In this document: positions 45,894-55,160 of the stretch, piece by piece | Position numbering within the stretch: the stretch's first letter is position 1 | Layout of the letters: the number at the start of each line of letters is the position of its first letter | NCBI RefSeq assembly: GCF_000332815.1 | Contig: NZ_AOFD01000006.1 | Coordinates: 62,001-126,000 of the forward strand | Origin: Arthrobacter nitrophenolicus | Lineage (GTDB): Bacteria; Actinomycetota; Actinomycetes; Actinomycetales; Micrococcaceae | Direction of reading: 5' to 3' | DNA length: 64,000 nucleotides | The notes under the pieces: generated by a model | What the model saw: the letters and a program-made list of their open reading frames with translations, nothing else | The model's database searches: none | Told to the model about the DNA's origin: nothing | Program-made: the position numbers and the translations under genes

Positions 45894-47336
45894 TTAGACC
45901 CCGGCGCGGGAGAAGACGTTCCCGAAGAAAGCGGCAAGGCCGTCGGCTTTGGCCTGCGTCTCCGCCTGGCTGAGGGTCCTGCTCTCCGCCTCGACGGACA
46001 GCGTTCCCCTGCGTGCGCCGCTGCGGACGTGCCATTCGCCGGTGCCGTCCGGCAGTTGGTAGGCGAGGGCGTAGCTGGAGTCCGCGGCAGGGCCCGGGCT
46101 CAGTTGGATGACCGGGGACCACTGCCGGCTGGCGCCCCCGGGTACCTCTTCCTGGATGCCGGCACAGCTGCGAACCCCTTCAGCCCGGGCGTCGAAGGGG
46201 TAGGGCCGGGACGCCGCCCCGGGCATGCTGACGACGGCGAAATCGCTGTAGTCAATCTTGCCGGGACCCTGGATCTGCCCCTGCCCCATCACCGCGCCGG
46301 ACAGGGACCCGAAGTACGCCTCGTCGCTGAAGGTGCACGGGGCCTCGGGCTCCCTGGATGAAGTGCCGGGAGTAATACCCGGGGGCGGCCCGAGGACGGA
46401 GGCCCCGCCCAGGGTGGCGGGCTCGCCGTTCGGGCCCGTGATGCCCTTGAACAACTCCACCAACTGTTCGGCCGTCAAGGAATTCGCCGGGACCGGTACA
46501 ACAGACGGCGCGCCCTTGCCCGCCTCTGTGATGAGGTCCTTCGCCAGCGCTGCCATGGAGTGCAGTGCCGGCTGGGCGTCGGCGTCGGAGTCGAGCCCGG
46601 CGACGGCGAGGGTCAGTGTGATGGAGAGCGTTCCGGCCAGTGCCCGCAGCCCCACGGAGCCGTAGTCGCCTGGTCCTTTCGGCTCGGGGGACTGCCTGTA
46701 GCCGTACTGCCGTTCCGCCACCGGGGGAGCGGCCAGCAGTTGTACGGCGTAGGCCGAGGGCCGTCCGGACTCGGTCGTAACCAGGCCAAAGTGGCTGCAC
46801 CGGGAAACAAGGTCTTCCGGATAGCCGAAGTCTGCCTTCGCGATGCCTTCTGCGCTTCGAAGCGTGATCATGATGGTGCTTGCCGGTCCCTGCTGCCCGC
46901 CGGCCACAGGGATGCCCCCTTCTGCGAAACTTACTGCCTTGTCCGCCCAGCGGACAAACGGGTTTTCGGGGACGAACGCCAGGCATTCCCCGGGGGTGGT
47001 CTCCGTGCTGACCGACGGAAACGAACCGCTCGCAGCGCCGCTGCGCAGGCGGGTGGGATCTTGGGCTGCGGCCATCGGCAGGTTGCGGGCCTGGGCAACA
47101 CCGATGATGATGGCCGCCAGTTCGGCATCGGTGAACGGCTGAGACGGCCACCCGCCCGTGCCTGCAGGCGGGGGCGATGAGGACGCAGGCAGCGGGGTGT
47201 TCGAGGGGCTGGCCCCGGGAGCCGGGCCTCCGGCCGAGCATCCTGCCAGGACCATTGCGCCCGCGACGGCGGCCAGCACCAGCGGGAGGCGCTTCGGTTT
47301 TCGTGCTGTTGCGGGTTTTCGTGCTGTTGCGCCCAT
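45894..47336 (-). CDS. Hypothetical lipoprotein
   Basis: This 480-residue protein has a basic N-terminus containing two copies of ATARKP, a hydrophobic helix and lipobox LAGC, then a Ser/Pro-rich linker and a large extracellular part. Two related segments (FTDAELAAIIIGVAQARNLP and LTAEQLVELFKGITGPNGEP) each begin a domain with paired Cys and strands, suggesting an internal duplication. No enzyme motif is visible and I know no family name. The start at 47336 is the first ATG giving a signal peptide. It diverges from the MFS carrier gene. Confidence 0.75.
   Translation of the reverse strand: MGATARKPATARKPKRLPLVLAAVAGAMVLAGCSAGGPAPGASPSNTPLPASSSPPPAGTGGWPSQPFTDAELAAIIIGVAQARNLPMAAAQDPTRLRSGAASGSFPSVSTETTPGECLAFVPENPFVRWADKAVSFAEGGIPVAGGQQGPASTIMITLRSAEGIAKADFGYPEDLVSRCSHFGLVTTESGRPSAYAVQLLAAPPVAERQYGYRQSPEPKGPGDYGSVGLRALAGTLSITLTLAVAGLDSDADAQPALHSMAALAKDLITEAGKGAPSVVPVPANSLTAEQLVELFKGITGPNGEPATLGGASVLGPPPGITPGTSSREPEAPCTFSDEAYFGSLSGAVMGQGQIQGPGKIDYSDFAVVSMPGAASRPYPFDARAEGVRSCAGIQEEVPGGASRQWSPVIQLSPGPAADSSYALAYQLPDGTGEWHVRSGARRGTLSVEAESRTLSQAETQAKADGLAAFFGNVFSRAGV
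47296..47331. repeat. Perfect 18-bp tandem duplication in the lipoprotein signal region
   Basis: GGTTTTCGTGCTGTTGCG occurs twice without a gap and adds a second ATARKP to the n-region of the lipoprotein signal peptide. It is in frame, so the protein tolerates it. Confidence 0.9.
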
Positions 47337-47535
47337 GCGGCAAGTGTGGGCCCGCCCGGGCCGGCCTGGCTTGTGCCTTTCGGCCCCTTTCCCGAACTCC
47401 ACCGTCGAAGGGGCTGTGACGGCAACCTTGTTGCTTTTGCTGCAACGCCCAGTCCCAGGCTCGCGAGAGGCGCATAGGCCCCCTCCTCGCCGCTGGTGAC
47501 ACGGAAATCGAGAAATTAAAAGCTGTTGCTACCTC

Positions 47536-47565
47536 TTGACTGTGCTTCACGTCACCATCTATGTT
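47536..47565 (+). promoter_or_regulatory. Promoter of the MFS/creatinase genes
   Basis: TTGACT (47536-47541) and TATGTT (47560-47565) with an 18-base spacer. The expected start point is near 47572, next to the inverted repeat at 47576-47594. Confidence 0.6.
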
Positions 47566-47575
47566 GAAACAACCA

Positions 47576-47594
47576 AGTTGCAATGAATGCAACT
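47576..47594. promoter_or_regulatory. Inverted repeat at the MFS transcription start
   Basis: AGTTGCA and TGCAACT flank a 5-base centre, a likely operator placed on the +1 region. The IclR-type regulator encoded three genes on is the obvious candidate binder. Its overlap with an in-frame ATG at 47583 argues for the later MFS start. Confidence 0.5.
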
Positions 47595-47615
47595 CCAACT
47601 CTTCCTGGTGGTTCC

Positions 47616-48971
47616 ATGAGTAACGAATCAACCCCAACCGGGTCGGGGATCCTTGCCGCTGACGCCAAGGACCCTTCCCGCAACCTGGATTCCCCGGTGA
47701 GCAGGGACACGCGCCGCCGGGTCATCACAGCCAGCTTCATCGGCAATTTCGTCGAGTGGTTCGACTACGCCGTCTATGGCTATCTCGCAGTGACCATCGC
47801 GACGGTCTTCTTCCCTGAGTCTGATCCGCAGACCGGCCTCCTGCTGACCTTCGCACTGTTCGCGATTTCATTCCTGGTCCGCCCGCTGGGCGGGTTTGTC
47901 TGGGGGCATATTGGCGACAAGGTGGGGCGGCGGACAGCCCTCTCACTGTCCATCCTGATCATGTCCGGAGCGACGTTCTGCATTGCCCTGATCCCCGGCT
48001 ACGACACAATCGGCATCTGGGCGCCCGTCCTGCTCCTGATCATCAGGGTTGTCCAAGGCTTCTCCGCGTCCGGTGAATACGCCGGAGCATCAGCCTTCCT
48101 GGTGGAGTACGCGCCGGCAGGCAAACGCGGCCTCTACGCTGCGGTAGTACCGGGCAGCACCGCCGCCGGCTTGCTCCTCGGGTCACTGATCGCCGGGCTG
48201 CTCACAACCCTGCTGTCCGCCGAAGCACTGCAGAGCTGGGGCTGGCGGCTGCCGTTCCTGCTGGCAGCCCCGATGGGCCTCATCGGCCGGTACATCCGGA
48301 CCAAGCTTGAGGACACCCCCGCATTCCGCGAGCTGGCCGCCGAGGACCATGCCGACAAGACGCCCGTCTCCAGCCTCTTCCGCAACCACTGGCGGCAGCT
48401 GCTGCAGGCCGTCGGCGCGGTGCTGCTCAACGCGGTCGGCTTCTACGTGATCCTCAGCTACATGCCCACGTACCTGTCCTCGGAGCTGGGCCTGGGTGAA
48501 ACCGAATCCTTCCTGGCAACAACCATCGCGCTGGTCACCTACATCGGCTTCATCTTCCTCACGGGCATGCTCTCGGACCGGTACGGACGCAAGAAGGTGC
48601 TCATCAGCGCATCAATCACCTTCATCGTCCTCACCGTCCCCGCCTTCGCGCTGCTGGGCACCGGAAACTTCCTGGTCATCGTCCTGGTCCAGGTCCTCCT
48701 CGGCGCCATGCTCACCCTGAACGACGGCACCCTGCCCAGCTTCCTGGCGGAAATGTTCCCCACCCGCGTCCGCTACAGCGGCTTCGCCGTGAGCTTCAAC
48801 CTGTCCAACGCCCTCTTCGGCGGCACTGCACCCTTCATGGCAACGCTGCTCATTGCGGCCACCGCCAGCGACCTGGCTCCCGCCTGGTATCTCGTTGCAG
48901 CCGCCGTCGTCTCCCTGGTGGCCGTGGCCCTCTCCAGGGAAACCGGCAAAGAGCCCCTGCGGCACGAATAG
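47616..48971 (+). CDS. MFS carrier, metabolite:H+ symporter (MHS) family
   Basis: This protein of about 451 residues has 12 membrane helices and the MHS signature GNFVEWFDYAVYGYLA in the first helix, the loop GHIGDKVGRRTAL between helices 2 and 3, and FSASGEYAGASAFLVEY. The family (ProP, KgtP, ShiA) imports osmolytes and organic acids with protons. The creatinase gene follows after 51 bases, so creatine or a related guanidino compound is a plausible substrate; this is inference from position. The start at 47616 is chosen over 47583 because the latter lies in the operator. Confidence 0.9.
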   Translation: MSNESTPTGSGILAADAKDPSRNLDSPVSRDTRRRVITASFIGNFVEWFDYAVYGYLAVTIATVFFPESDPQTGLLLTFALFAISFLVRPLGGFVWGHIGDKVGRRTALSLSILIMSGATFCIALIPGYDTIGIWAPVLLLIIRVVQGFSASGEYAGASAFLVEYAPAGKRGLYAAVVPGSTAAGLLLGSLIAGLLTTLLSAEALQSWGWRLPFLLAAPMGLIGRYIRTKLEDTPAFRELAAEDHADKTPVSSLFRNHWRQLLQAVGAVLLNAVGFYVILSYMPTYLSSELGLGETESFLATTIALVTYIGFIFLTGMLSDRYGRKKVLISASITFIVLTVPAFALLGTGNFLVIVLVQVLLGAMLTLNDGTLPSFLAEMFPTRVRYSGFAVSFNLSNALFGGTAPFMATLLIAATASDLAPAWYLVAAAVVSLVAVALSRETGKEPLRHE

Positions 48972-49022
48972 CTTTCCTCCAAACCAACACGCACCAAACG
49001 CACGATAGAAAGGCAACACCCC

Positions 49023-50276
49023 ATGACCATCACCACCGACAACGCCTCCTCCATCGCCGAACTCGAGCGGCTCAAGGTCCTCCACAACGGCACCAAGGGC
49101 AAGCTCACGTTCTCTGATGCAGAGTTCGAACGCCGCCTGGGCGGCCTCCGCCAGATCATGGCCGCCAAGGACCTGGACGCGGTCATCCTCACCAGCTACC
49201 ACGGCATCAAGTACTACTCCGACTTCCTCTACACCACGTTCGGCCGCAACTACGCCCTGGTGGTCACCGCCAACGACTCGGTGACGGTCACGGCCAACAT
49301 CGACGCCGGCATGCCGTGGCGCACCTCGTACGGCGAGAACATCGTGTACACCGACTGGCGCCGCGACAACTTCTACTTCGGCCTGCAGGAGGCGCTGCGC
49401 CAGCGCGGCGTCAAGGCAAACCGGCTCGGCGTCGAGGACGACTTCCTGCCGGGCCTGACCCGCGAGAAGATCGCCGCCGCCTTCCCGGGCGCCGAACTCC
49501 TGGACGTCTCCCAGGACGCCATGCGCCAGCGCATGTTCAAGTCCGCCGAGGAGATCGAGGTCATCAAGCACGGCGCCCGCATCGGCGACCTCGGCGGCGA
49601 GGCCATCCGCGCCGCGATCCGCGAGGGCGTCACCGAGTACGAGGTGGCCCTCATCGGCACCGAGGCCATGGTGCACGAGATCGCCAGGACCTTCCCGGAC
49701 CGGGAAGTCCGCGACACCTGGGTCTGGTTCCAGTCCGGCATCAACACCGACGGTGCCCACAACTGGGCCACCACCCGGAAGCTGCAGCAGGGCGACATCC
49801 TCTCCCTGAACTGCTTCCCGATGACCTCCGGCTACTACACGGCCCTGGAGCGCACGCTCTTCCTCGGCCAGCCGGACGAGCGCTCACTGGAGCTGTGGAA
49901 CATCAACGTCGAGGTCCACAAGCGCGGCCTGGAACTCATCAAGCCCGGCGCCGTGTGCAAGGACATCGCCGCCGAACTGAACGAGATCTACATCAGCCAC
50001 GGCCTGCTGGCCAACCGCACCTTCGGCTACGGCCACTCCTTCGGCGTCCTCAGCCACTACTACGGCCGCGAAGCAGGACTCGAGCTCCGCGAGGATATCG
50101 ATACTGTCCTGGAGCCCGGCATGGTGGTTTCCATGGAACCGATGATCACGGTCCTGGACGGCCAGCCCGGCGCCGGCGGCTACCGCGAGCACGACATCCT
50201 GGTGGTGGGCGAGGACAGCGTGGAGAACATCACCAAGTTCCCGTTCGGCCCCGAGCACAACATCATCGGCGCATAG
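49023..50276 (+). CDS. Creatinase (creatine amidinohydrolase), M24 fold
   Basis: This 417-residue protein matches creatinases along its length: TSYHGIKYYSDFLYTTFGR, MKSAEE-like FKSAEEIEVIKHGARIGD, TWVWFQSGINTDGAHNWATT with the catalytic His, LNCFPMTSGYYTALERTLF, and TFGYGHSFGVLSHYYGREAG. The fold is that of M24 aminopeptidases but the metal ligands are missing, as in true creatinases. The enzyme splits creatine to sarcosine and urea. AGAAAGG precedes the ATG by eight bases. It follows the MFS carrier and is followed by a hairpin and an IclR regulator. A sarcosine-oxidase-like flavoprotein is encoded at 15632, far away. Confidence 0.92.
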   Translation: MTITTDNASSIAELERLKVLHNGTKGKLTFSDAEFERRLGGLRQIMAAKDLDAVILTSYHGIKYYSDFLYTTFGRNYALVVTANDSVTVTANIDAGMPWRTSYGENIVYTDWRRDNFYFGLQEALRQRGVKANRLGVEDDFLPGLTREKIAAAFPGAELLDVSQDAMRQRMFKSAEEIEVIKHGARIGDLGGEAIRAAIREGVTEYEVALIGTEAMVHEIARTFPDREVRDTWVWFQSGINTDGAHNWATTRKLQQGDILSLNCFPMTSGYYTALERTLFLGQPDERSLELWNINVEVHKRGLELIKPGAVCKDIAAELNEIYISHGLLANRTFGYGHSFGVLSHYYGREAGLELREDIDTVLEPGMVVSMEPMITVLDGQPGAGGYREHDILVVGEDSVENITKFPFGPEHNIIGA

Positions 50277-50291
50277 GCGCCCAGCACCCAG

Positions 50292-50318
50292 GCGGCGCCG
50301 CGGTCATCGCGGCGCCGC
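50292..50318 (+). terminator. Hairpin after creatinase
   Basis: A perfect 11-bp stem (50292-50302 with 50308-50318), 5-base loop and short T run, 16 bases past the stop codon and before the IclR gene. Confidence 0.65.
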
Positions 50319-50347
50319 TTTCGGCGTCCCGGCGAAGATAAGGAAAG

Positions 50348-51184
50348 ATGATGCCTACCATGACTCCAGCAGCAGCCAAAGAAACCGACGTCAACGGCAC
50401 CAACGGTAGTGCGGACACCAAAGGCGCGTCCGTCGTCGTCAATGCCATCGCCGTGCTGCGCACCTTCACCGCGGACGAGCCGCTGCTGGGCGTCACCGAA
50501 ATCGCCAACCGCGTGGGCATGCACAAGAGTTCTGTCTCCCGGATCCTGGCCACCCTTGAACAGGAAAACCTGGTGGAACGCGACCCGGAAACCCGGCGCT
50601 TCCGCCTGGGCCTTGGGCTGATCGCGGTGGCCGGGCCGCTGCTGGCGGAGATGGAGGAACGCCGCGTGGCCTACCCGGTCCTCCGCCGGCTCACCGAGCA
50701 GACCGGCGAAACCAGCGCGCTCATGCTCTGGAACGGCGACGAAGCCATCTGCGTGGAACAAATCGCCAGCCACCACCAGATCAAGCACACCACGCCCCTG
50801 GGCGCACGCTACCGGGACGCGATGAGCGCCTCCGTGCAGGTCTTCCTCTCCACCCTGCCCGCCGAACGCGTCCGCGAACTGCTCCGCAGCGGCACCATCA
50901 CCTTCCCCGGAATGGACGACGCCGGCCTGGCCGCCTACGAGGCCCGGCTCCAGGAAGTCGCCGGCCGCGGATGGGCCGAAAACTACGGCGAATCCTCCAT
51001 GGACGAGGTGGGCGTTGCCGCTCCCGTCTTCGACCACCGCGGCGACGTGGTGGCTGTCGTCCTGATCCCCGCGCCGCGCTTCCGCGTCTCCCGCGAGCGG
51101 CTGGAGGGCCTGGCCGAGTCATGCGTTGCGGCCGCTGCGCAGGTGACCAGCCGCCTGGGCGGGCGCGCAGTTCCCGCCAGCTGA
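50348..51184 (+). CDS. IclR-family transcriptional regulator
   Basis: This 278-residue protein has a winged helix at 28-90 (LLGVTEIANRVGMHKSSVSRIL, ATLEQENLVERD) and an IclR effector domain (ETSALMLWNGDEAICVEQI, SASVQVFLSTLP). It sits 72 bases after the creatinase gene with AAGGAAAG before the ATG, so it is the likely controller of the carrier-creatinase pair; the inverted repeat at 47576-47594 may be its site. IclR proteins can repress or activate. Confidence 0.92.
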   Translation: MMPTMTPAAAKETDVNGTNGSADTKGASVVVNAIAVLRTFTADEPLLGVTEIANRVGMHKSSVSRILATLEQENLVERDPETRRFRLGLGLIAVAGPLLAEMEERRVAYPVLRRLTEQTGETSALMLWNGDEAICVEQIASHHQIKHTTPLGARYRDAMSASVQVFLSTLPAERVRELLRSGTITFPGMDDAGLAAYEARLQEVAGRGWAENYGESSMDEVGVAAPVFDHRGDVVAVVLIPAPRFRVSRERLEGLAESCVAAAAQVTSRLGGRAVPAS

Positions 51185-51417
51185 GGAGCCACCCGTGCTC
51201 TCTGGACAGTGCACCTGTGCAGGCGGATACTGTGCCCAAGGGCCCAGGCCCTGACGTTTGACGCGACTGTTCCCCTATATGGGACCCGGCTTCTGTCCCG
51301 ACATCCGGGCAGATGCATCACATGGATTTCTTCCATTAAGCAATCACACGACGGGCTCCGGCAGTTGGATCGTGAGCCGCGCAAGGGCCCGCCCAAGGTC
51401 TGAAAGGTCGTGGAGCA

Positions 51418-51876
51418 ATGGCCGCCCTCAAGAATTTGGCCGTTCCAGTACTAACCATCGGGGCTCTCGCCCTCGGCGCCGGACCCGCGGGGGCCGATGT
51501 TCCGGAACCCTTCACAATAACGGAGACGATTGACTTCGAGGCGGAGGAGTTTTCGTTCATCGCGACGGGAAGCCTGTGCCCGTCGGGAACCTTTGAAGAC
51601 GAGGTAAAAACTTTTGCCGCCGATAAGGGTAACTCGGGCAGGCTTGTGCTTCTGATCAGGACGGAATACATCTGCGACGACGGAAGCGGCTCGTTCGATG
51701 CCCTGAAGCACGTCATTATTACCTTCACCGGCGAAGACTCGTCCACGAGCTCCGGACCCATCAGCCTGAAGGGCGGCACAGGGGATTACGTAGGCCTGGC
51801 AGGACACGGAGTCGATGTCGGTCAAGCTGAGGGTGGACTTGGACTCGGTGAAATCTCGGGTGTTCTGGTTCGCTAA
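51418..51876 (+). CDS. Secreted hypothetical protein
   Basis: This 152-residue protein has a clear signal peptide (cleavage near GPAGA-DV) and a mature domain of about 125 residues that is rich in beta strands, with two Cys (SLCPSG, YICDDG) spaced for a disulfide. The SSGPISLKGGTGDYVGLAGHG segment recalls dirigent/allene-oxide-cyclase-like barrels, but that is only a resemblance. GGAG lies three bases before the ATG. It stands alone and converges on the PucR gene. Confidence 0.7.
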   Translation: MAALKNLAVPVLTIGALALGAGPAGADVPEPFTITETIDFEAEEFSFIATGSLCPSGTFEDEVKTFAADKGNSGRLVLLIRTEYICDDGSGSFDALKHVIITFTGEDSSTSSGPISLKGGTGDYVGLAGHGVDVGQAEGGLGLGEISGVLVR

Positions 51877-51888
51877 GGGAGGGTTTGA

Positions 51889-53460
51889 CTAGGGCAGGCC
51901 GGCCATCCGCACCGCCAGGTGGAGTGCCGCCAGCCTGCCCGTGCCGCGCGGATCGCCGCCGCACAGCTCGAAGATCCGCTGCAGCCGGTGGTGCATCGAC
52001 TGCCGTTCCAGGTGCAGCTCGCGTGCGGACTGCGCAGTGTTGCAGCCGGAGTCCAGCCACACCTGCAGGGTCTCCAGCAGCTGCGACTGGCGCTGTGCAT
52101 CATGGTCCAGGATGGCGCGCAGCTGCCGGTTCACGAACGCGTCCCGCGCGGATGCGTTGATCCCCTTCAACGCGAGGCTCTCCACGGCGGTGTCCTCGGC
52201 ATCCAGCACCACCAGGCCGTGGGACGGGTGGCGCCTGCGTGCTGAGGCGTTCCGGCGCCGGATCTGGCGGACATCCAGGGCGCGGCGGGCTTCTGCCAGC
52301 GACCAGGCAGCTTCGGCCACCCCGGCCGCCGGCGGGCCCACGGCAATCGTGGCATCGTGGTCGCCGTCCAGCCCCTGCAGGGACTCCAGGAGCTTCCGCC
52401 GTTCGCCCGCGGTATCGGTTCCGGGCAGGGCCATCATCACCACCAGCTCCGCGTCATCCTGGTAGGCGGCACTGGGAATCCGGCTGGAGCTCAGGAACGA
52501 TTCGATGGCGCGGCGGAGCTTCTGCGGCGCCGCCGCGTGGATGGCGGCCACCACGGCAGGGGAATCCGGCGGGAACCCGGCCCCCGGAGCCAGCTGCTCC
52601 AGCCGCCAGGCCGGCGCTGCGGTCAGGACGGCCCGCATGAGTTCCGCCCCGGCCTGGGCGTGGAGCCCGGGAGGGGTGTGCTGCAGCAGTGCCAGGCCCA
52701 GGATGTCCACGGCGCGGTCACCGGCCACCCGGGCCAGCCCGGCATCCACACCGGCCGGGATCTCGATCTCGAGCCGGCCCATCAGCACGCCGCGCACGGG
52801 GATGTCCACGTTGATCTTCGTCCTTGCGGCCGTGTCCGTCACGGGGTCCTGCCCGCCCGGGCTGCCGCCGCCGTCGTCGTCCTGTTTCTGCCAGCCGGCG
52901 GGGACGGCGCTGCCCAGCGCGACGCCCCACGGCGAGACGAGGCTGACGGACGAACCGATGATGCCCGCCAGCACGCCCAGGATCTGGTCCAGCGACGCAC
53001 CATGGGCCAGTTCGGCAGCCATGGCGCGGGTGGCGGCGTCGGCCTGCTGCAGGTGGCCCGCGGACTCGCTCACCAGGATGGAGTTGATGGCCTGCATGAC
53101 GCCGACGAACGGCACCACTTTCCGCAGCTCCACCACGGCCAGGCCGTGCTCCTGCGCCGCCTCCAGCATGGCCGGCGGGATCTCCGGCAGGACGCCGCCG
53201 GTCTCCACCGCCAGCGCGGCGATGCCGCGCTGGGCCAGGTCGCGCACGTAGGCGGCCTGCTTCTCCGGCGTTGCGGACGCCAGCGTGATGCCGCCGCACA
53301 GGAGCAGTTCGCCGCCGCGCAGCAGGGGAGCGATGTCCAGCACCTCGCTGGAGTGGACCCAGCGGACGGGCAGGTCCTCCGAAAGGCCGGCGGCGTGCAC
53401 CACCGGGTCGGCGGCGGCAAGGACAGGGTGGGCGAGGATATCGCCAAGGGAGACTGACAT
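51889..53460 (-). CDS. PucR-family transcriptional regulator
   Basis: This 523-residue protein has the N-terminal PucR ligand domain (VSLGDILAHPVLAAADPVVHAAGLSEDLPVRWVHSSE), a middle GGDEF-like part, and the C-terminal PucR helix-turn-helix (LLETLQVWLDSGCNTAQSARELHLERQSMHHRLQRI). PucR proteins regulate purine or other nitrogen-ring degradation. It is divergent from the NCS1 carrier gene and probably controls it and the hydrolase after it. The ATG at 53460 is chosen because it starts the conserved domain; a CCGTACGG palindrome lies just upstream. Confidence 0.92.
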   Translation of the reverse strand: MSVSLGDILAHPVLAAADPVVHAAGLSEDLPVRWVHSSEVLDIAPLLRGGELLLCGGITLASATPEKQAAYVRDLAQRGIAALAVETGGVLPEIPPAMLEAAQEHGLAVVELRKVVPFVGVMQAINSILVSESAGHLQQADAATRAMAAELAHGASLDQILGVLAGIIGSSVSLVSPWGVALGSAVPAGWQKQDDDGGGSPGGQDPVTDTAARTKINVDIPVRGVLMGRLEIEIPAGVDAGLARVAGDRAVDILGLALLQHTPPGLHAQAGAELMRAVLTAAPAWRLEQLAPGAGFPPDSPAVVAAIHAAAPQKLRRAIESFLSSSRIPSAAYQDDAELVVMMALPGTDTAGERRKLLESLQGLDGDHDATIAVGPPAAGVAEAAWSLAEARRALDVRQIRRRNASARRRHPSHGLVVLDAEDTAVESLALKGINASARDAFVNRQLRAILDHDAQRQSQLLETLQVWLDSGCNTAQSARELHLERQSMHHRLQRIFELCGGDPRGTGRLAALHLAVRMAGLP

Positions 53461-53566
53461 GACATTCCGTACGGTACTAGAAGCATCTGTTAGACACATC
53501 GTATCTTGTTGCTTGTGATGGGGGCCACATAGCCTTGAAGTACTCAATCACCTCATGGAGGCTCCC

Positions 53567-55105
53567 ATGCAAGACAAGCTTTCTTCAGCAGCGCAAAGGC
53601 GCACTGCTGCCGCAGAAACCCAGAGCACGCAAAGCCACTCCGCCGAAGACCACGAAGCCTGGCTCCAGCCCATCCCCGAGTCCGCCCGCACCCACAAGGT
53701 CTCCGGCCAGTTCTGGATCTGGGCGGGCGCCAACCTGGCACCCATCAACTGGGTGCTCGGCGCCCTCGGAATCCACCTGGGACTCGGCTTCGCGGACACC
53801 GTGACGGTCCTGGTGCTCGGCAACCTGATCGGCATGCTCCTGTTCGGCTGCTTCGTCCTCCTCGGCCAGAAGACCGGCGCCACCGGCATGGTCCTGGCCC
53901 GCGCAGCCTTCGGCCGGAGGGGGAACTACCTCCCCGCCGCCATCCAGGCCCTGCTGGTCATCGGATGGTGCGCCGTCAACACCTGGATCATCCTGGACCT
54001 GGTGATGGCCCTCTTCGGAACGCTCGGATGGGTGGACCCGGAGGCACAGAACTACGCCTGGAAGATCGCGGTTGCCACCGGCATCATGGCGGCCCAGGTG
54101 GCCATCGCCTGGTTCGGCTACAAGGCCATCGCCGCGTTCGAAAAGTGGACCGTGCCGCCCACCATCATCATCCTGGCCGTCATGTCCGCCGTTGCCTGGT
54201 TCGGCATGGAGATCAACTGGGGCTACGCCGGACCCGCCGGTGCCATCCTCGAGGGCTCCGAGCGCATCGCAGCCATGAGCGCCGTGATGACGGCCATCGG
54301 CATCGGCTGGGGCATCACCTGGTTCACCTACGCCGCCGACTACTCCCGCTTCGTCAGCACCGAAGTACCCAAGAAGAAGGTCTACCTGGCCTCGGTCCTG
54401 GGGCAGTTCATCCCGGTGGTCTGGCTCGGCATCCTGGGCGCCAGCCTGGCAACGAACAGCGGCGAGGTTGACCCCGGCAAGCTCATTGTGCAGAACTTCG
54501 GCGTTTTGGCACTGCCGGTGCTGCTGATGGTGCTCCACGGCCCCATTGCCACGAACATCCTGAACATCTACACGTTCTCCGTGGCCACGCAGGCGCTGGA
54601 CATCTCCATCAGCCGGCGCAAGCTGAACCTGTTCGTCGGCGTCTTCTCGCTCATCGCCGTCATCTTCTTCATCTTCCAGGAGGACTTCGCAGCGGTCCTG
54701 GACGCCTGGCTGATCGGCCTGGTGGCCTGGGTGGCCGCCTGGGGCGGGGTCATGCTGGTGCACTACTTCTGGCTGGACAAGCGCTGGCCGGGCGATCCCG
54801 AGCGGCTGTTCGACGGCGTGGGCACCCACCGGCTCCCCGGCGTCAACTGGGCGGGCGTCACCTCCCTCCTGGCCGGCATCTTCGCCACCTGGCTGTTCAT
54901 GTACGGGCTCATCCCCGTCATGCAGGGCCCCATCGCCGTTGCCCTGGGCGGCTGGGACCTGTCCTGGCTGGCAGGCGGCCTGACCAGCGCCGCCGTCTAC
55001 GCGGTCCTCGGCCCCCGGGCACACGTCCGCTACATCGGCCTCAAGAGCCCGGCCGCTTCCAAGTCCGAGGGCAGCGGCACCACCGCCGTCCTTCCCGTCC
55101 CCTAA
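53567..55105 (+). CDS. NCS1 nucleobase/allantoin/hydantoin-type permease
   Basis: This 512-residue membrane protein has 12 helices and matches NCS1 symporters: FWIWAGANLAPINWVLGALG, GATGMVLARAAFGRRGNYLPA, and IGWGITWFTYAADYSRFV. The family imports cytosine, purines, allantoin, hydantoins or thiamine with sodium or protons. GGAGG five bases before the ATG at 53567 fixes the start. It is followed 55 bases on by a deacetylase-fold hydrolase and controlled presumably by the divergent PucR gene, so the pair looks like an uptake and ring-opening module. Confidence 0.92.
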   Translation: MQDKLSSAAQRRTAAAETQSTQSHSAEDHEAWLQPIPESARTHKVSGQFWIWAGANLAPINWVLGALGIHLGLGFADTVTVLVLGNLIGMLLFGCFVLLGQKTGATGMVLARAAFGRRGNYLPAAIQALLVIGWCAVNTWIILDLVMALFGTLGWVDPEAQNYAWKIAVATGIMAAQVAIAWFGYKAIAAFEKWTVPPTIIILAVMSAVAWFGMEINWGYAGPAGAILEGSERIAAMSAVMTAIGIGWGITWFTYAADYSRFVSTEVPKKKVYLASVLGQFIPVVWLGILGASLATNSGEVDPGKLIVQNFGVLALPVLLMVLHGPIATNILNIYTFSVATQALDISISRRKLNLFVGVFSLIAVIFFIFQEDFAAVLDAWLIGLVAWVAAWGGVMLVHYFWLDKRWPGDPERLFDGVGTHRLPGVNWAGVTSLLAGIFATWLFMYGLIPVMQGPIAVALGGWDLSWLAGGLTSAAVYAVLGPRAHVRYIGLKSPAASKSEGSGTTAVLPVP

Positions 55106-55160
55106 CTTCCTCCGCTACTTCCGGGCGGCGCGGCTGCCGCGCCCGCCGAAAGGATCCATC

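Noticed and set aside
53585-55024. 479-codon minus-strand frame over the NCS1 permease
   Set aside because: Antisense to a complete permease with intact motifs; low-complexity Asp/Gly/His composition.
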